DNA from: Cinnamomum chago
Lineage: Eukaryota; Streptophyta; Magnoliopsida; Laurales; Lauraceae
Direction of reading: 5' to 3'
Assembly: GCA_038049695.1 (NCBI GenBank)
Contig: CP142456.1
Location: forward strand, 72,811,922-72,875,921
Length of the DNA: 64,000 nucleotides
Shown here: positions 1-12,800 of the stretch, piece after piece
Position numbering within the stretch: position 1 is the first letter of the stretch
Layout of the letters: every line of letters starts with the position of its first letter
Notes under the pieces: generated by a model
Told to the model about the DNA's origin: nothing
What the model saw: only the letters and a program-made list of their open reading frames with translations
The model's database searches: none
Translations under genes and position numbers: made by a program

Positions 1-316
1 TGTTGATTTAAGATGAAAGGTCACTTCTAACCTGCTCTTTTTCAGCAAGGTAGAGGGCTGAGCAACAATAGCCTTTGTGCATTCTTGGAGCAAGAAGCCA
101 AAGGATGGCATATTTGACCAGATCTTCAAGAGTACAATCAGTTGGTGTAGGTTAAACTCACAAGAAGTGAGGATCACTCCAAACTTCCATACAAATAGTT
201 TTTTCAGCCAATATTACAAGAAATTGAAACTTATGTCCTTAATACAGTATTAAAATGTTGAGAGCAAAAGGGAATCCAAATTCTATCATAATCATGCTTG
301 TAAAACTGATACTTAA
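1..316. other. Gene-free left edge
   Basis: No exon, RNA gene or repeat boundary could be supported here. It may be intron or upstream DNA of the AATF-like gene whose visible exons begin at 7448, but none of the conserved N-terminal sequence of that family is readable in this stretch. Confidence 0.4.
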
Positions 317-1351
317 GGGGGTGTTTGGATAAGTGCATAATATAATGTCAACAAGTTTAAATATTGTAAGATTTCATTATCATAGAATAAAATAGTGTCA
401 TTATTATATTGTGTCACTTATGGTGTTTGGCAATCTTCACAGATTTAAATATACCTTTAGAGTGTTTGACAATTTATAAAAAAAAGCTCACAAGATGATG
501 TACCAAATTAAGAAATGGAGAGAATATAATCAATAAACCCAACACAGGACCCACTGATTAGTAATCAATCACGGGTGTTGATAAACATGGTGGGACCCAT
601 CTATTGTAAAAAAAAAAAAAAAAGATTAAATTTAAATCACGAGATCCAAGCAATATTGTTTAATTAAGGCGGGTCCACCAAATGTTGGTAACTATACTAT
701 AATACATCTAATGGTGATAATCACAAATGGCCCTATCTAGCTTTTCTACGAAAAATCATTGTGGGACCCATTTGATGTTGGTAGTTATGTTAACACTAGG
801 AGAGCTATCAAATAGTGGGACCCATTTAATGATGGCAAACTGATAATTACAATCACACAATTCAATCTTGGTTATCATGGGACCTGGCTAATTTTGGTAT
901 TATGGGACTCACCTAATGTTGGTAATCACAATGAAAGCTCCGAGCGTGATATTTGTAGCACCCACCTAATATTGGTAATTAACAAGAGCTATGTAGTCAT
1001 GATATGGCTATGGGACCCTACATTAAATTTGTAAGCATTGTGTGGCCAATCTAATAGTGGATTCATAAATGTTAAAACTTATAGTGGGCCATTATAATTA
1101 ATGGTTGCTCATGAACTCTCCAATGGTTTTTACTCAAACTCTCCATTCTTATTTAGAAAAGATTTTTTAAAGATTATTTTATACAGCATATCCTGAATAA
1201 TGTAATATGAAGGTGTTTGGAAGAAAGTGAGATATTGTAAGATACTTTCTAAGTTATCCAAACACCTCCTTTTTAGGTAAATAGATTACAATTTAAACTA
1301 GTAGATAATATAGCAAAATCTCTTGAAATATCTCGTTTCCAAACACCCCCC
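317..1351. mobile_element. Non-autonomous TIR element, about 1.0 kb
   Basis: The left end reads GGGGGTGTTTGGA (317-329) and the right end is its inverse, TCCAAACACCCCCC (1338-1351). This G-run followed by TGTTTGG is typical of Tourist/PIF-Harbinger-like and related MITEs. No clean target-site duplication is visible, so the superfamily is inferred from the termini only. The interior is non-coding and carries a degenerate repeated motif resembling GGGACCCACCTAATGTTGG between about 585 and 1025. A smaller inverted pair, AGGTGTTTGG (1211-1220) and CCAAACACCT (1258-1267), lies near the right end and suggests a nested related element or a duplicated terminus. Confidence 0.6.
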
Positions 1352-1749
1352 TATTCTCATCCCTTCAATCCTTCCTAAACCTAATGAGATTCAACCATTT
1401 TAATTTAATAAAATACCTCCTTAAGTTATAGACTCTCAACTCAAACACCCCATTTTTTAAGAAATACTAACTAGACAAAGAAAGAAAAGTTGTTTTCTTA
1501 CATGTGAAATTGTACATATGTGGGGTTGGACTGGATTATGGGCCCAAGCGAAGTCCCTATTCCACAAGCGCATCGTCTTTTTCCCCCCTGAAGCATTGAG
1601 TTGAAGTAACAGCAGTATGGCGTGCTGGATTCAGGGGATTATCAACTGGCTATCCATTTGACAATGTACACAATTAACTTGATTTGTGAAATCACAGTTG
1701 GATTATTGAGCGGATATCATTTTGTTATTTATTTTATTTTCTTAATCTT
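1352..1749. other. Flank between TIR element and Copia insertion
   Basis: No exon is recognisable. The stretch is AT-rich and ends at the insertion site of the Copia element. Joined to 7268 and beyond it would be continuous host DNA, most likely intron of the AATF-like gene. Confidence 0.4.
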
Positions 1750-1754
1750 CAGTG

Positions 1755-2033
1755 TGACAAAACTATGATAGCAGAACTTGAAAGATTGAAGATACTCAAA
1801 ATTGTATTATTGTGTGTTCTCCTTTGGAGATCGTATGTCAATATATAGTTATTACAATGCCTTAATCAAGGCTCCAATTTAAGAAATTAACTAATTACAA
1901 TCAATTTCTATTCTAAGTTAGGAAACCAAAACCTTAATAGAATATGTACAGCTGAATAATATATTGACCAAATCAACCCACATATGATATGTGTTGGACT
2001 GGATCCTGATATGGGCCTTGGGCCTGTTTAACA
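1755..2033 (-). repeat. 3' LTR of Copia element
   Basis: This is the downstream LTR on the minus strand. It is preceded by a purine-rich tract (minus strand GAAGGGGGG, plus positions 2034-2042), the probable polypurine tract that primes plus-strand synthesis. Confidence 0.93.
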
Positions 2034-2040
2034 CCCCCCT

Positions 2041-5000
2041 TCAAATTGATGCGGGAGAATCAACAAGCATCAATTTGCCAACCAAGAACTGATGGCGAGG
2101 TCGTGGAAGACCTTTGGTGAGAATATCAGCAATTTGAAGTTCAGTGGAGACATGCGGAAGGCTGATGACATCGCGTTTAAGCTCATCTCGTATGAAATGA
2201 CAATCAACGTCGATGTGTTTAGTGCGTTCATGAAAAATCGGATTTTCAATAATCCGAATTGCACTAGTATTATCTGCATAGAGGGGGGTAGCTCCTTCTG
2301 CTGGAAAACCAATGTCAAAGAGCAGACCTCGGAGCCAAAGAATTTCGGAGCAGGCAGCAGACATGGCTCGATACTTAGCCTCGGTAGAGGATTTGGAAAC
2401 TTTTTCATGTTTCTTGCATTTCCAAGAAATCAGACTATCACCCAAAAACATACACCATCCTGTCGTCGATCTACGAGTATCTGGACAACCAGCCCAATCA
2501 GCATTGGAATACGCTTTGAGAGATAGAGGATTGTTGGATGGAAAAAACAACCCCCGAGTCGGTGTGCGAATAAGGTATCGAATGATACGGCGAACAGCAG
2601 CCAGATGAAGATGACAAGGAGCAGTCATGAACTGACTCATTAGGTTGACCGCAAAGGAGATATCCGGACGGGTGATCGTGAGGTAGATCAAGCCACCCAC
2701 TAACTGGCGATATGCGGTAGGATCTGGAAGAAGGTCACCCTCCTCTTTACTGATCTTGACATTTAGTTCGATCGGCGTATCGACTGGAGCGGAAGAAGTA
2801 AGGCCAGCCAAATCAATAAGATCAACCGTGTATTTGTGCTGATTGAGAACGATACCCTTAGGCGATTGATGAACTTCAAGACCAAGGAAATAATGTAAGG
2901 GGCCTAGATCCTTCATTTGAAATGTCTGATGAAGAGAAGCTTGGAGTGCCTGAATCATTTGTGCATTTGGACCAGTAATGACAATGTCATCCACGTAGAC
3001 TAGGAGCACAGTAATCCCGGACGGAGCATGATGTAAGAACATGGAAGGATCATACTGGCTAGGATGAAAATCCAAACGGAGAAGAGCAGCTTGAAATTTC
3101 TCAAACCATGCGCGAGGAGCTTGCTTCAGACAATAGAGAGAGCGACGAAGCTTAGCAACCATACCCTTCCCAGAGGAGGACCCTGGAGGTAGACTCATAT
3201 AAACATCTTCTTTGAGATCACCATGAAGAAACGCATTTTTTACATTCATTTGATAAAGAGGCCAGGACTGAGATGCAGCAATAGCAAGGATGATGCGTAC
3301 GGTGTTCATCTTGGCGACGGGAGCAAAGGTCTCATCATAATCAATGCCATATTCCTGCCGATTTCCGAGAGCAACAAGGCGCGCCTTATACCGATCTAGA
3401 GTGCCATCTGATTTTAACTTGAGAGAAAAGATCCACTTGCAGCCAATAGGTTTGACACCCACAGAAGAGGGGACAATATCCCACGTATGATTTTTCTCTA
3501 AAGCAGCCAATTCATCTTGCATAGCCTTGTTCCAACATGTATCCTGCACAGCCTGAGAATAGGATTGGGGAATGGAAGAAGAGGACAAAGTGGCCATTAA
3601 GGAAGTATGGGAGAACCCATAGCGGTCGGGTGGGACCGAAATGCGAGTGGAGTGACGCAATGAAGGTGGGCCAGATGGACCAAGCGTCGGAGGTGGACCG
3701 GATGCTGGAGGAAGATCAGGAGGGGGATCCCTGGGAGGCGCTTCTCTGTTCCGTCTGTAATACACAAAGTCTGGATTAAAACGAACAACTAAGGTGTGGT
3801 CAGAAAAACCAGGTAAAGACACCAAGGAGGAGGAGGCAGGAGGATCAAGGTGTTTTTGAAAAAAATACTCTTTTTCAAAGAAAACGACATTTCTAGAGGT
3901 CCTGAACCGACGAATGTGAGGATCATAGCAAAGGAACCCTTTCTGGAAGGGCGCATAACCTAAAAACACACACTTAGCTGATTGTGCGGTAAGTTTGGTT
4001 CTCTCAGAAGAAGGTAAGTGCACAAAGCAAGTGGAGCCAAAAACACGAAGATCATCATATGATAGAGATGTCTGGTACAAGCGGTAATGTGGGCTCTGAT
4101 TTTCAATAGAGGGTGATGGCATACGATTTATAAGATGAGCTGCTGTAGCCAGTGCCTCAACCCAAAAACGGGAAGGAACTGATGATTCAAGAAGGAGGGA
4201 ACGAGTGACATCAAGGAGATGTCTGTTTTTCCTTTCAGCGACTCCATTCTGCTGTGGAGTATAAGGACAAGTTTTCTGAGAAATAATGCCTTTGCTTTGT
4301 AAAAACTTTTGAAAATCAGAGGACACATTCCCCACCCGAATCAGATTGCAAGACTTTGATGCAAGTGGAAAATTGATTCTCAACATAAGCTAAATTTTTT
4401 TTAAAAACATTGAAGACATCAGATTTGGAATGCAGAAAGTAAACCCATGTAAACCGACTGAAATCATCGATAAAAGTCATAAAGTATTTATAGTGAGCAT
4501 GAGAAAGAGCGGGAGCAATTCCCCATACATCGCTATGAACTAAATCAAAACACCGAGTGCTGTGCGAAGTGGAAAGAGAAAAAGGAAGAGTTTTGCTCTT
4601 GCCCATTTTACAAGTAGCACAATCAAAAGGCACACAAGAAGATAAGCCATGAGATTTATTTAATAAACCAGAATTTAACATAAGGGACAAAGCCTTGGAA
4701 TTAGGGTGTCCGAGTCTTTTATGCCACAATTTGCAGTTATCTCTAATGGAAAAACAAAACACATCATTGTCAAATTTATTCCTAAAAGTCTTAGAAAAAT
4801 CCAGCGGAAACAAGCGTCCACACTTAGGCCCCCTCGCGATCTCCTTCCCGGACATCTGGTCATGCACAACACAACCAGAAGAAGAAAAAGAGATGTTACA
4901 ATTATTTTCAACGAGCTGCCCGACTAACAAAAGGTTGGAAGTTAAATTTGGACACAGATAAACATTTTTCAATGGAATGGGACCAGGGATGTCACCGACA

Positions 5001-6133
5001 ACAGTAATGGGAACATGGTCCCCGTTAACAGTTTGTATTTGAAGATGGCCATTGTATCTTTGCACATTTGAGAGTGGGGCACGGGAAGACGTCATATGAT
5101 TAGACTCCCCGGAATCAAGAAACCAAGTAGAAGATGGAGGGGATGTACCTGAGAGGCCAAAAGCAGAGAGGGCATTGACAATCATCTGTTGGACCAATTC
5201 AGGAGTGAGAGAGGATGAGGGCTCAGGCTGCGAGGGTGCCGATGGAGGAACAGGCATAACCGAAGAAGCAACATACGCATGCGGAGTCTGATACTGCGGA
5301 GTCTGAGACTGTGGTGATGGACGTTGTGGGCGGCGGCGACATTCAGAGATGATATGTCCCGACTTTTTGCAGTAACTGCAGACCTTTTGTTTGCATTGAG
5401 TTACAATATGTCCAAATTTTTGACAACTGTAACATTGCATTTTGCTCAAGTCTCGAGGTGGAGGTTGAGAAGTCCTATTGGCAGAGAACGCGACGGAATA
5501 AGTCTCGGTCTTTGATTGAGCTATATGAGCCGAGGTCGCAATGCGCTGTTCTTCTCGTAGGAGTTCATTCAGACAGACATCCAACGAAGGTAATGGCGTC
5601 CGATTCATTAGGGCAGATCGGACAGTCTCGTAATCATTCCGCAATTTCATCAAAAACTGATCCCTTTGACTAGAGGCCTGAAGATCTTGAATTACTGTCA
5701 ACACATTGTCAGCCACTTCTGCATACTTAATACTATCGTATTCCGACCACAGTGTACGGAAACCTGAATAGTAGTCTTGTACCGACAAGGTCCCTTGGGC
5801 ATATTCAGCAATCGCACATTCAATATGAAATTGACGCGCAGAGTTATCTTGATGCTATACTTTCTTCAAATACCCCCACATGGCTTTAGAGGTTGAATAA
5901 GGCTTGAGATTCATTATCAGATAAGGCTCGACAGATCCCAGAATCCAGGATTTGATTTTGGCATCTTTAGTATGCCAAGAAGAGATCTTCTTCTCATCCT
6001 CAGTGGGTTTAGGGTCAGTCCCAGACACAAATCCCCACAATTCCTTAGCTTCTAGGTATATTTGAAATTGAAAGGACCAAGCAGGGTAATTTTTTCCAGT
6101 GAAACGGATCAAGGTAACTTCAGATTTTTCCAT
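2041..6133 (-). pseudogene. Copia gag-pol polyprotein, broken
   Basis: The reading frame starts at ATG 6133 (MEKSEVTLIRF...) and ends at the TGA at 2041-2043, just before the polypurine tract. In order it shows: a gag capsid-like region; two CCHC zinc knuckles (about 5434-5335); a retroviral-type aspartic protease motif WFLDSGESNHM near 5116, where the usual DSGAS-type motif has E in place of A; the integrase HHCC finger (WHKRLGH, about 4740-4610); the integrase core (HSDVWG, FIDDFSR, AERKNRHL); reverse transcriptase with YVDD at 2986-2997; and RNase H (SSTEAKY, then DILTKGLP). Two lesions are visible. A stop codon at 5855-5857 separates the gag start from the rest in the same frame, and a small frameshift near 4325-4340 lies in the integrase core. 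The element would depend on other copies for mobility. Confidence 0.92.
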
Positions 6134-6970
6134 CTCAACTTGATATTGGCAAAAAAAAATTGGTCAAGACAACAGCAAAGAGAACAGCAGCAACCAGGAA
6201 GGTGTACGTGAGCCCCACCAATTGATCTTCTCACAGATCTGAGGATGTCGATGAACTCTAATAGAAATATAGAAACAGCAGCAGCAAAATCAAGTGACTC
6301 ACGTAGCCACAGCACACAACAGCACACAACAGGGACAAAAAAAACTCCAGACGACCCTGTCGTCAGTGGAAGAATTTCCACGTGGTCCCCAGATGGTGAT
6401 CAATGGTCAGATCAAGGACTGGGATGGAAGGTTACACTATTTTCGCAACTATTGGAAGAAGTCTCACTCAAAACGGACCAAAATCCACAATTCTGGACGG
6501 CTGAGATGAAATCTGATAGAAAAAACTGAAATACCAAAAAATATGGTAGATGGCCTACCTCCGATGATCAAAAATTGCTGAAAAAATGTCCAAGAATTCT
6601 AGGATGAGTGGTCGACCAAGATGGGAGGCTCCGTTGATGCTCCAGTACTGATCAGAGGTGGGCCCCTGATGAGTTGCTCCAAGTTGCTGACGTGAATGGT
6701 TCCCAGAACCTAAATCTGTTCTCTGATTTCTCTGCTGAGTCAAACAACCGTCCACAAGGCTCTGAATCAACTGTCGATCAAGATAGGATGATGTCTGTGA
6801 TGAACTTGGGTTGATCTGTGGTGGGCCACAGTGATCAGACTTCAAGATGTTGATGAAAAACTATGTTTAACATGCACGAACAGTCAAGGACAGGATGTCA
6901 ATGACTGTTATCACCAAGATTCGACAAACAAGTCGAAGAAGAAGACTAGAAGAGGAAAGATTTATCAGAA

Positions 6971-6983
6971 AGCTCTGATACCA
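6971..6983 (-). promoter_or_regulatory. tRNA-iMet primer-binding site of Copia element
   Basis: The minus strand reads TGGTATCAGAGCT directly inside the 5' LTR. This is the complement of the 3' end of initiator methionine tRNA and primes minus-strand synthesis. It fixes the element's orientation as minus. Confidence 0.9.
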
Positions 6984-7262
6984 TGACAAAACTATGATAG
7001 CAGAACTTGAAAGATTGAAGATACTCAAAATTGTATTATTGTGTGTTCTCCTTTGGAGATCGTATGTCAATATATAGTTATTACAATGCCTTAATCAAGG
7101 CTCCAATTTAAGAAACTAACTAATTACAATCAATTTCTATTCTAAGTTAGGAAACCAAAACCTTAATAGAATATGTACAGCTGAATAATATATTGACCAA
7201 ATCAACCCACTTATGATATGTGTTGGACTGGATCCTGATATGGGCCTTGGGCCTGTTTAACA
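6984..7262 (-). repeat. 5' LTR of Copia element
   Basis: This is the upstream LTR on the minus strand, 279 bp with TG...CA ends. It is followed on the minus strand by the primer-binding site. It matches 1755-2033 apart from two substitutions. Confidence 0.93.
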
Positions 7263-7267
7263 CAGTG

Positions 7268-7447
7268 GTGGGCATTGTATCCTTCTGTGATGCCTTTCTT
7301 AGTTAAAAATAATTTTTTGCTTGTTCTGATGTGTGTTTATAGAGCAGAAGATGTTCTTGGTTGTCATTCTTGTATCTAGCTTCACTTCCACAATTATATT
7401 GGTAACTGTATTCTTCCAGTATTCATCATTCCACTTTGTTTCTGAAG
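7268..7447 (+). other. Intron segment before first visible AATF exon
   Basis: This is continuous with 1-1749 before the Copia insertion. No exon is readable. It ends in TTTCTGAAG, the inferred splice acceptor of the exon at 7448. Confidence 0.5.
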
Positions 7448-9811
7448 GCACTCTGGGATAAAACACTTGAGTTGAGGTGCTTACTGCAAAAGTCATTCTC
7501 AAGTTCAAACAAATTACCACAGGTTTGTTGTTGTCGATACCTTCCTTTCCAATAATTCTTTGGTGTTCTATCATAACAATCTTTTGTCCTCTGAATTTTA
7601 AGAATCATGGTGGAGGTTGTTTTCAGGGAAATTTTAGATCCTCATTCTGCTCAGACGAAACAGTTGATAAAGCATATGCAGACCTGATAGCCTCATCTGA
7701 GCAGACTCTGAATTCTATGTTGGAACTACAGGAGGTATAATCTTTATACCTACTATGTTCTATTTTACCCTACTATATATAAATTTCTAACTGTCAACAG
7801 GCTTCCTGGAGTTCCTTTTTTTCTTTTTTTTAAAATAAATTCCATGACAAGTTGATACAGTATTATGATTATTTCTGAGACTGTCCTAGTCACTGTATCT
7901 TTAATGCATTTTATATGTTTTATTTTACAGGCTTTACTTGAGAATAACCGTTCAATAGCTCCAGTGACAAGTGGTATGGCCCAGTGCGCTCTCTCTCTCT
8001 CTATATATATCATCTCTCACATTACTATGAGAGATAAGGTGGGGGCCCTTACATCCATATCCAATGCCAACCAAGGAAGTAAATATCGGCCGATACGAAG
8101 CGTATCGGCCGATACACTACAATGAAATTATCGGCCGCCACGGGTGTATCGCACCCGTGGTGGCCCGTATAGTATCGGCCGATACATGCTTGCACCCGTG
8201 GCGGCCCGTATCGGCCGATACTCTTGAGTATCGGCCGATACATGCGTGGCGGCCGATACGACGTGGGGGGTTTTTAGACTTTTTAGGGTTTTTTACCCTT
8301 CTCTTTCATCTCTTCCCCTCTATGGTTGCTGTTTTCACCTCTTTGTGGTCCATCTTGCGTAAGTTCAAAAAATTTCAGCCCCAAAGAGCCGTCGGACAGC
8401 CCTCCGGGGCTCGGCCTCTTTATCAGTACTTTTCATATATTGAATGATCTATCATGAATGCATACAACATATAATGTTTATGTTCATATTAAGCTAATTT
8501 TGATCACCAAAGTTTTATGCTTAGGGTTAGGTCTCACCACAGTGACCCTAACAATTAAACACTGGTATTTGGCTCTAATAGTACCATCATGATGTTTACA
8601 TTACATATTGTTCAAATGTATGAATATAAGTGTCTCCCAAATCCCTTTTGGTGGTGATCAAGGTATTCCTAATTTTCTATTTCTTTCACTAACTCTCTAC
8701 TCCCTTTGTCATTTCTAAATTGGTGCTGAATGTTGATTGTTGATCACTTCATAGTTCATTCACTTGATTGAATTTGAACCTTGAATGCTGAAGTATTGAT
8801 ATTTGATTGTTTAATGTTCACTAATGACCTAACTCTTAAGTCTTCTTAATTCTTATGCCTTTATTTCATGTTCTAATTTTTTTTTAATGAGCTTTTCATT
8901 ACTTTTTAAGTTAACATGACTAAGAAACATGAATACATGTGAAAAAACTAATCATTACTATTATTTTCTATTTATACAGCGATACAGGACATCATATATT
9001 GAGGGCACCGATACGCCCCCTTTTCTTACTTTTGCAAAATAACCACATTTTCTTTCATTTTACAATTTTCTGGATTTTCTGGAATTTTTTCAGCTTTTTT
9101 TGGCGATTTTTTAAAATCGCACCGCTACGCCGATACGTATCTCCGATACGCTACGTATCGATTTGGCGGCCCGCCGCTACCGATATTTTCATCCTTGATG
9201 CCAACAACTTAAATGCGAGGGCCCCCACCTTTATCTCTCATAGTAAGGTGAGAGTGTCTCTCACAAGAGCACCTCCCTATATATATATATTATATATATA
9301 ATGCAACATACATCATAGTACTAAAGGCTACAAAAAGGAGGCCCATAACTAGCCTCATTGAGCCATTGCCCACTGTAGGCCAAGTTCATAGTCAACAAGC
9401 CATTGGGCTCAACTGTATCCTCCTCCTTAGCATAGAAAATTTCCAAGAAGATTCCTATGTTTGCATTCTTAGTTTAGTAAATTACCAAAGGATTTCCTCG
9501 ATATATATAATATTAGTTCCAAAAAAAAAAAAGGGAAAAAGAAAGAGAGATTAGCATGTAATCATCTCATGAATAGGAGAGGAAATACTATCTAGGATCC
9601 CTAATAGGCAGGGTTGTCATGTCATCTTCTATAAACTCTTTTGTATTCTATCATTTATGAATTCAATGAAAATTTACTATTTCTCTCATTATTATAATTG
9701 CATTAAGCAAGCGTTTCCTCTTCGAAGACTCCTTGGGTTTCTAATGGCAACGACTGTACGTGCTAGTCATCCATGCTGAATGTGTGAAGACTTCATCCCG
9801 TGATGGGTCCA

Positions 9812-9846
<35 letters not shown>

Positions 9847-12800
9847 GTGATTGGTCCAACACACATGGAAATTTTTGTGCACACCCCAAGTGGGGTCCAT
9901 CTAATCACCCATCCAAAATGACCCCCTATGCAATATTCACCAATCCCTTATTATCCAAATGGATTCACCGTCAGATCGGCTGTGCATGGATTTTAAGGGA
10001 TGAAGTTTGTGGGCCTTTGATTGAGGGGTTTGGATGATGGTGTGAACCCCCAAATCTGTAGCACATGTAGGGCTGACCCAGATCTTGTGGAACAAAAAGG
10101 GGGGCAAACCTCATGCACTGTGTGCATGCGTGCAATTTCTACCAAATGTCCCATTTTAAAAGGGGCCTTTTTTGTCCCTTTTCACTGGTCCAATTAAGTA
10201 ATGCCACCTCAGCTCACAATGTAAAAAGAGAAAAGGAATCTGATGTTTAAGCCATGAAATGAACTTGACATTTCACATTCTGACATTCCCAATGCAAAAG
10301 CAAGTAAACACCATCTCTCCATCTACAGCTCTTTCTTCCTCTTCCCATCTATAGACAAACCCATTTACAGGTTGGCATTTCTTCTTCCCATCTATTGATC
10401 AGTATTTCCCATCTACAAAACAAACCCATTTACAACAACCCATTTACAGGTTGCTCTTTCTTCCTCTTCCCATCTACTTACAAACCCATTTACAGGTTGG
10501 CATTTCTTCTTCTTCCTGTCCATCTATAGACAATCCCATTTACAGGTTGCCTTCTTCCCATCTAATCATCGATTTTTCTTTTTTCTTTGTTCTTCTGTTT
10601 TTTTCTTCTTCTTTCTTATTTTCCCCATCTTCTTCTTCACATCTATAGCTGAAGTGGAAAAGAATAAGTGGGCTCTCCAGAAACCCCCATTAAGTTCACC
10701 ACATTGTAGGGTAGTGTCTCTAACTGATGTCTTTGGGTGCTGGATATGCTACCTTCAAACTAACCATTTCTCTAGGCGGGGATTATCTGCTTCACCACCA
10801 AGATTGCTTTATCTCATTTATTTAGTGGTCAGTCGGTCACCTTTGTTAGTCCTGCATTTCCACTCATTGTGTATGTACGATTGGTCAGATTCATTAACTT
10901 GATCAATTAATAACTGAAAAATTAGTTTTCTCTTCTAGCATCGTTTCGGAGTTCATTCTTCCATTTATTGTGTCATCTGCCTCTCTTAGAGCTTCTGTCC
11001 TTTCCAAATTGGTCTCTTCTTTTGAACTGCCTTGACTTTTGCCAACTTTGCTCTGTTGCACTCCAACTCATGCTGAAGAGTGATGAACTTGAATATGCCC
11101 ATTATTGATGATTTTTTTTTTTTTTATGGTGGTTAATATTTCTTGCTAATTTTCTAGTTCTTTATTATGTGCAGAAGCAGGAGAATCTGGTAATGGTGAA
11201 GATGCACTCAATAATTCAGATGTGGAGATTGATGAAGAATGGTTACGTATTCATAGAATGAATTGCCGGTATTGGGATCAGCACTTCTCATGCTCTTATC
11301 ACCTGTATTGGTTTTGGATTTGTTGGTTCTGTGTTGTTGGTTCGGTGTTTGTGAATCAGCAACACAACTACCAAACAGTGTGTTTGTGTAATACAGAGTT
11401 TAGAGTGAGACTGTTTTGTGTGCCTTGCAGATTAGCTCCATTTAGAGATAGCTCAATAGACAAGTGGCAAAGGAAAACACAAGTGGCAACTGGTGCAGCT
11501 GCTTTTAAAGGAAAATTACATGCTTTTAATCAGGTCCACTTCAGAACTGGGAATGGTATCCATAATCTATGCAAGGAGTCGTTTTTAATGCTCATTATTT
11601 ATTTATGTTTGAGAGTGCAGAACATTAGTCAACAAGTGGCTTCGTATATGAGAGATCCTAGTAGAATGATTAAGAGGATGCAATTGAGGAGGTCAACGGT
11701 TGGTGTTTTAGGTGAAGTAAGTTTTTTTTTTTTTTGGGTATCTGCTTGAAATCTGTTTGTGGTCAGAAGTCTCCTAACATCTTAAGATTTTCTAAGAATT
11801 TGCCATATGGTACTTTTGTGCTCACTGCTAGTGATTACCTGGATTGTTTGTTTGCAGGTTCCTGATGAAGCAAACAAAACGAGGGAAGAGGTTCTCGACT
11901 GATCCTTATTACTCCATTGAGTTTACCTATTGATTTGCTTAAACTGACTGATCTTTGAACGGACTTGTGGTGATGCGTTCTGGATTATTTCTGGAAAAAA
12001 GAAAAGAATGGAAAAAAATGTTGAGCATACAAAGTTAAAAACAATTGAAAAATAAGTTCAAATGAAGCCCTAGCATTGGAAGTTTACTTTTCATAATCAA
12101 GGAGATTCAATGTCTTTTGGTTCCATAGAACATCTCTCATGTTCCAGTTGAAGCCAATGATATTGTACACATCATTGCTGATTGGTAGAGAGATCCTCTG
12201 TCTATATGGTGAGGCCCTTCCTGTAGAGACAACATTATTTGCCTTTAAATCTTCTTTTACTTTTTTTTTAATAAAATCTATCATCCATGGGAAAATTTTC
12301 AAGGAAGAAAAGAAAAACCCAAAATTTAGCAGGGTAAGCAATGCGAATGTTTAGCTCCTGAGATATCATTAATTAAAGGGAAACAATTACTATAATATTA
12401 TCAGACCTATAGCATAATGACCAGAATTTCCAGCATTTTAGATGATGCATGTGGTGTCATTTTTTATTTTTTTTTATCTAGCTTTAGCAACTGGCCTTTT
12501 CAGGGTAATTTGGGTGTTACAGAAGAATAGTTTATGAGGAACTTGTAATGAATTCCAAATTCCTCTACTGACATTACAATTTCAATGTTCCACTTCTTTC
12601 CCAGCAGTATTTTAGTCACCATCTAAAGTCATTTCAATTGGTTCTAATCATTCCCAGCCTTTTCCTCCTTTTTTATTTGCAATTCCCAGCTTCACTTCGT
12701 TCATGCATGTATGAGTAATCCTGTGGAAATAAAAGTCGGAACAAATCTGCGTGGAATTTATAGGAGACAAAATGATCTCTTGTCGCCTTTGTTGATGGAA

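Larger units (their letters stand above)
1755..7262 (-). mobile_element. Ty1/Copia LTR retrotransposon, young, antisense in AATF-like gene
   Basis: This is a full-length 5.5 kb element. Its two 279-bp LTRs (1755-2033 and 6984-7262) begin TG and end CA, and are flanked by the direct repeat CAGTG (1750-1754 and 7263-7267). The gene order on the minus strand is gag, protease, integrase, RT, RNase H, which defines Copia. The LTRs differ at only two positions that I can see (a T/C difference in the AAGAAAYTAAC segment and an A/T difference in CCCACWTATG), so insertion was recent. Despite this, gag-pol carries an in-frame stop and a frameshift, so the copy is not autonomous. It sits antisense to, and just upstream of, the first visible AATF exon, presumably in an intron. 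Confidence 0.95.

Noticed and set aside
2092-2608. Plus-strand open frames of 98-144 codons over the Copia element
   Set aside because: They are antisense shadows of the minus-strand RT/RNase H frame, with no family features of their own.
8064-8447. 127-codon plus frame rich in RPI/SADT repeats
   Set aside because: It is a translation of the hAT palindromic subterminal repeats, not a gene.
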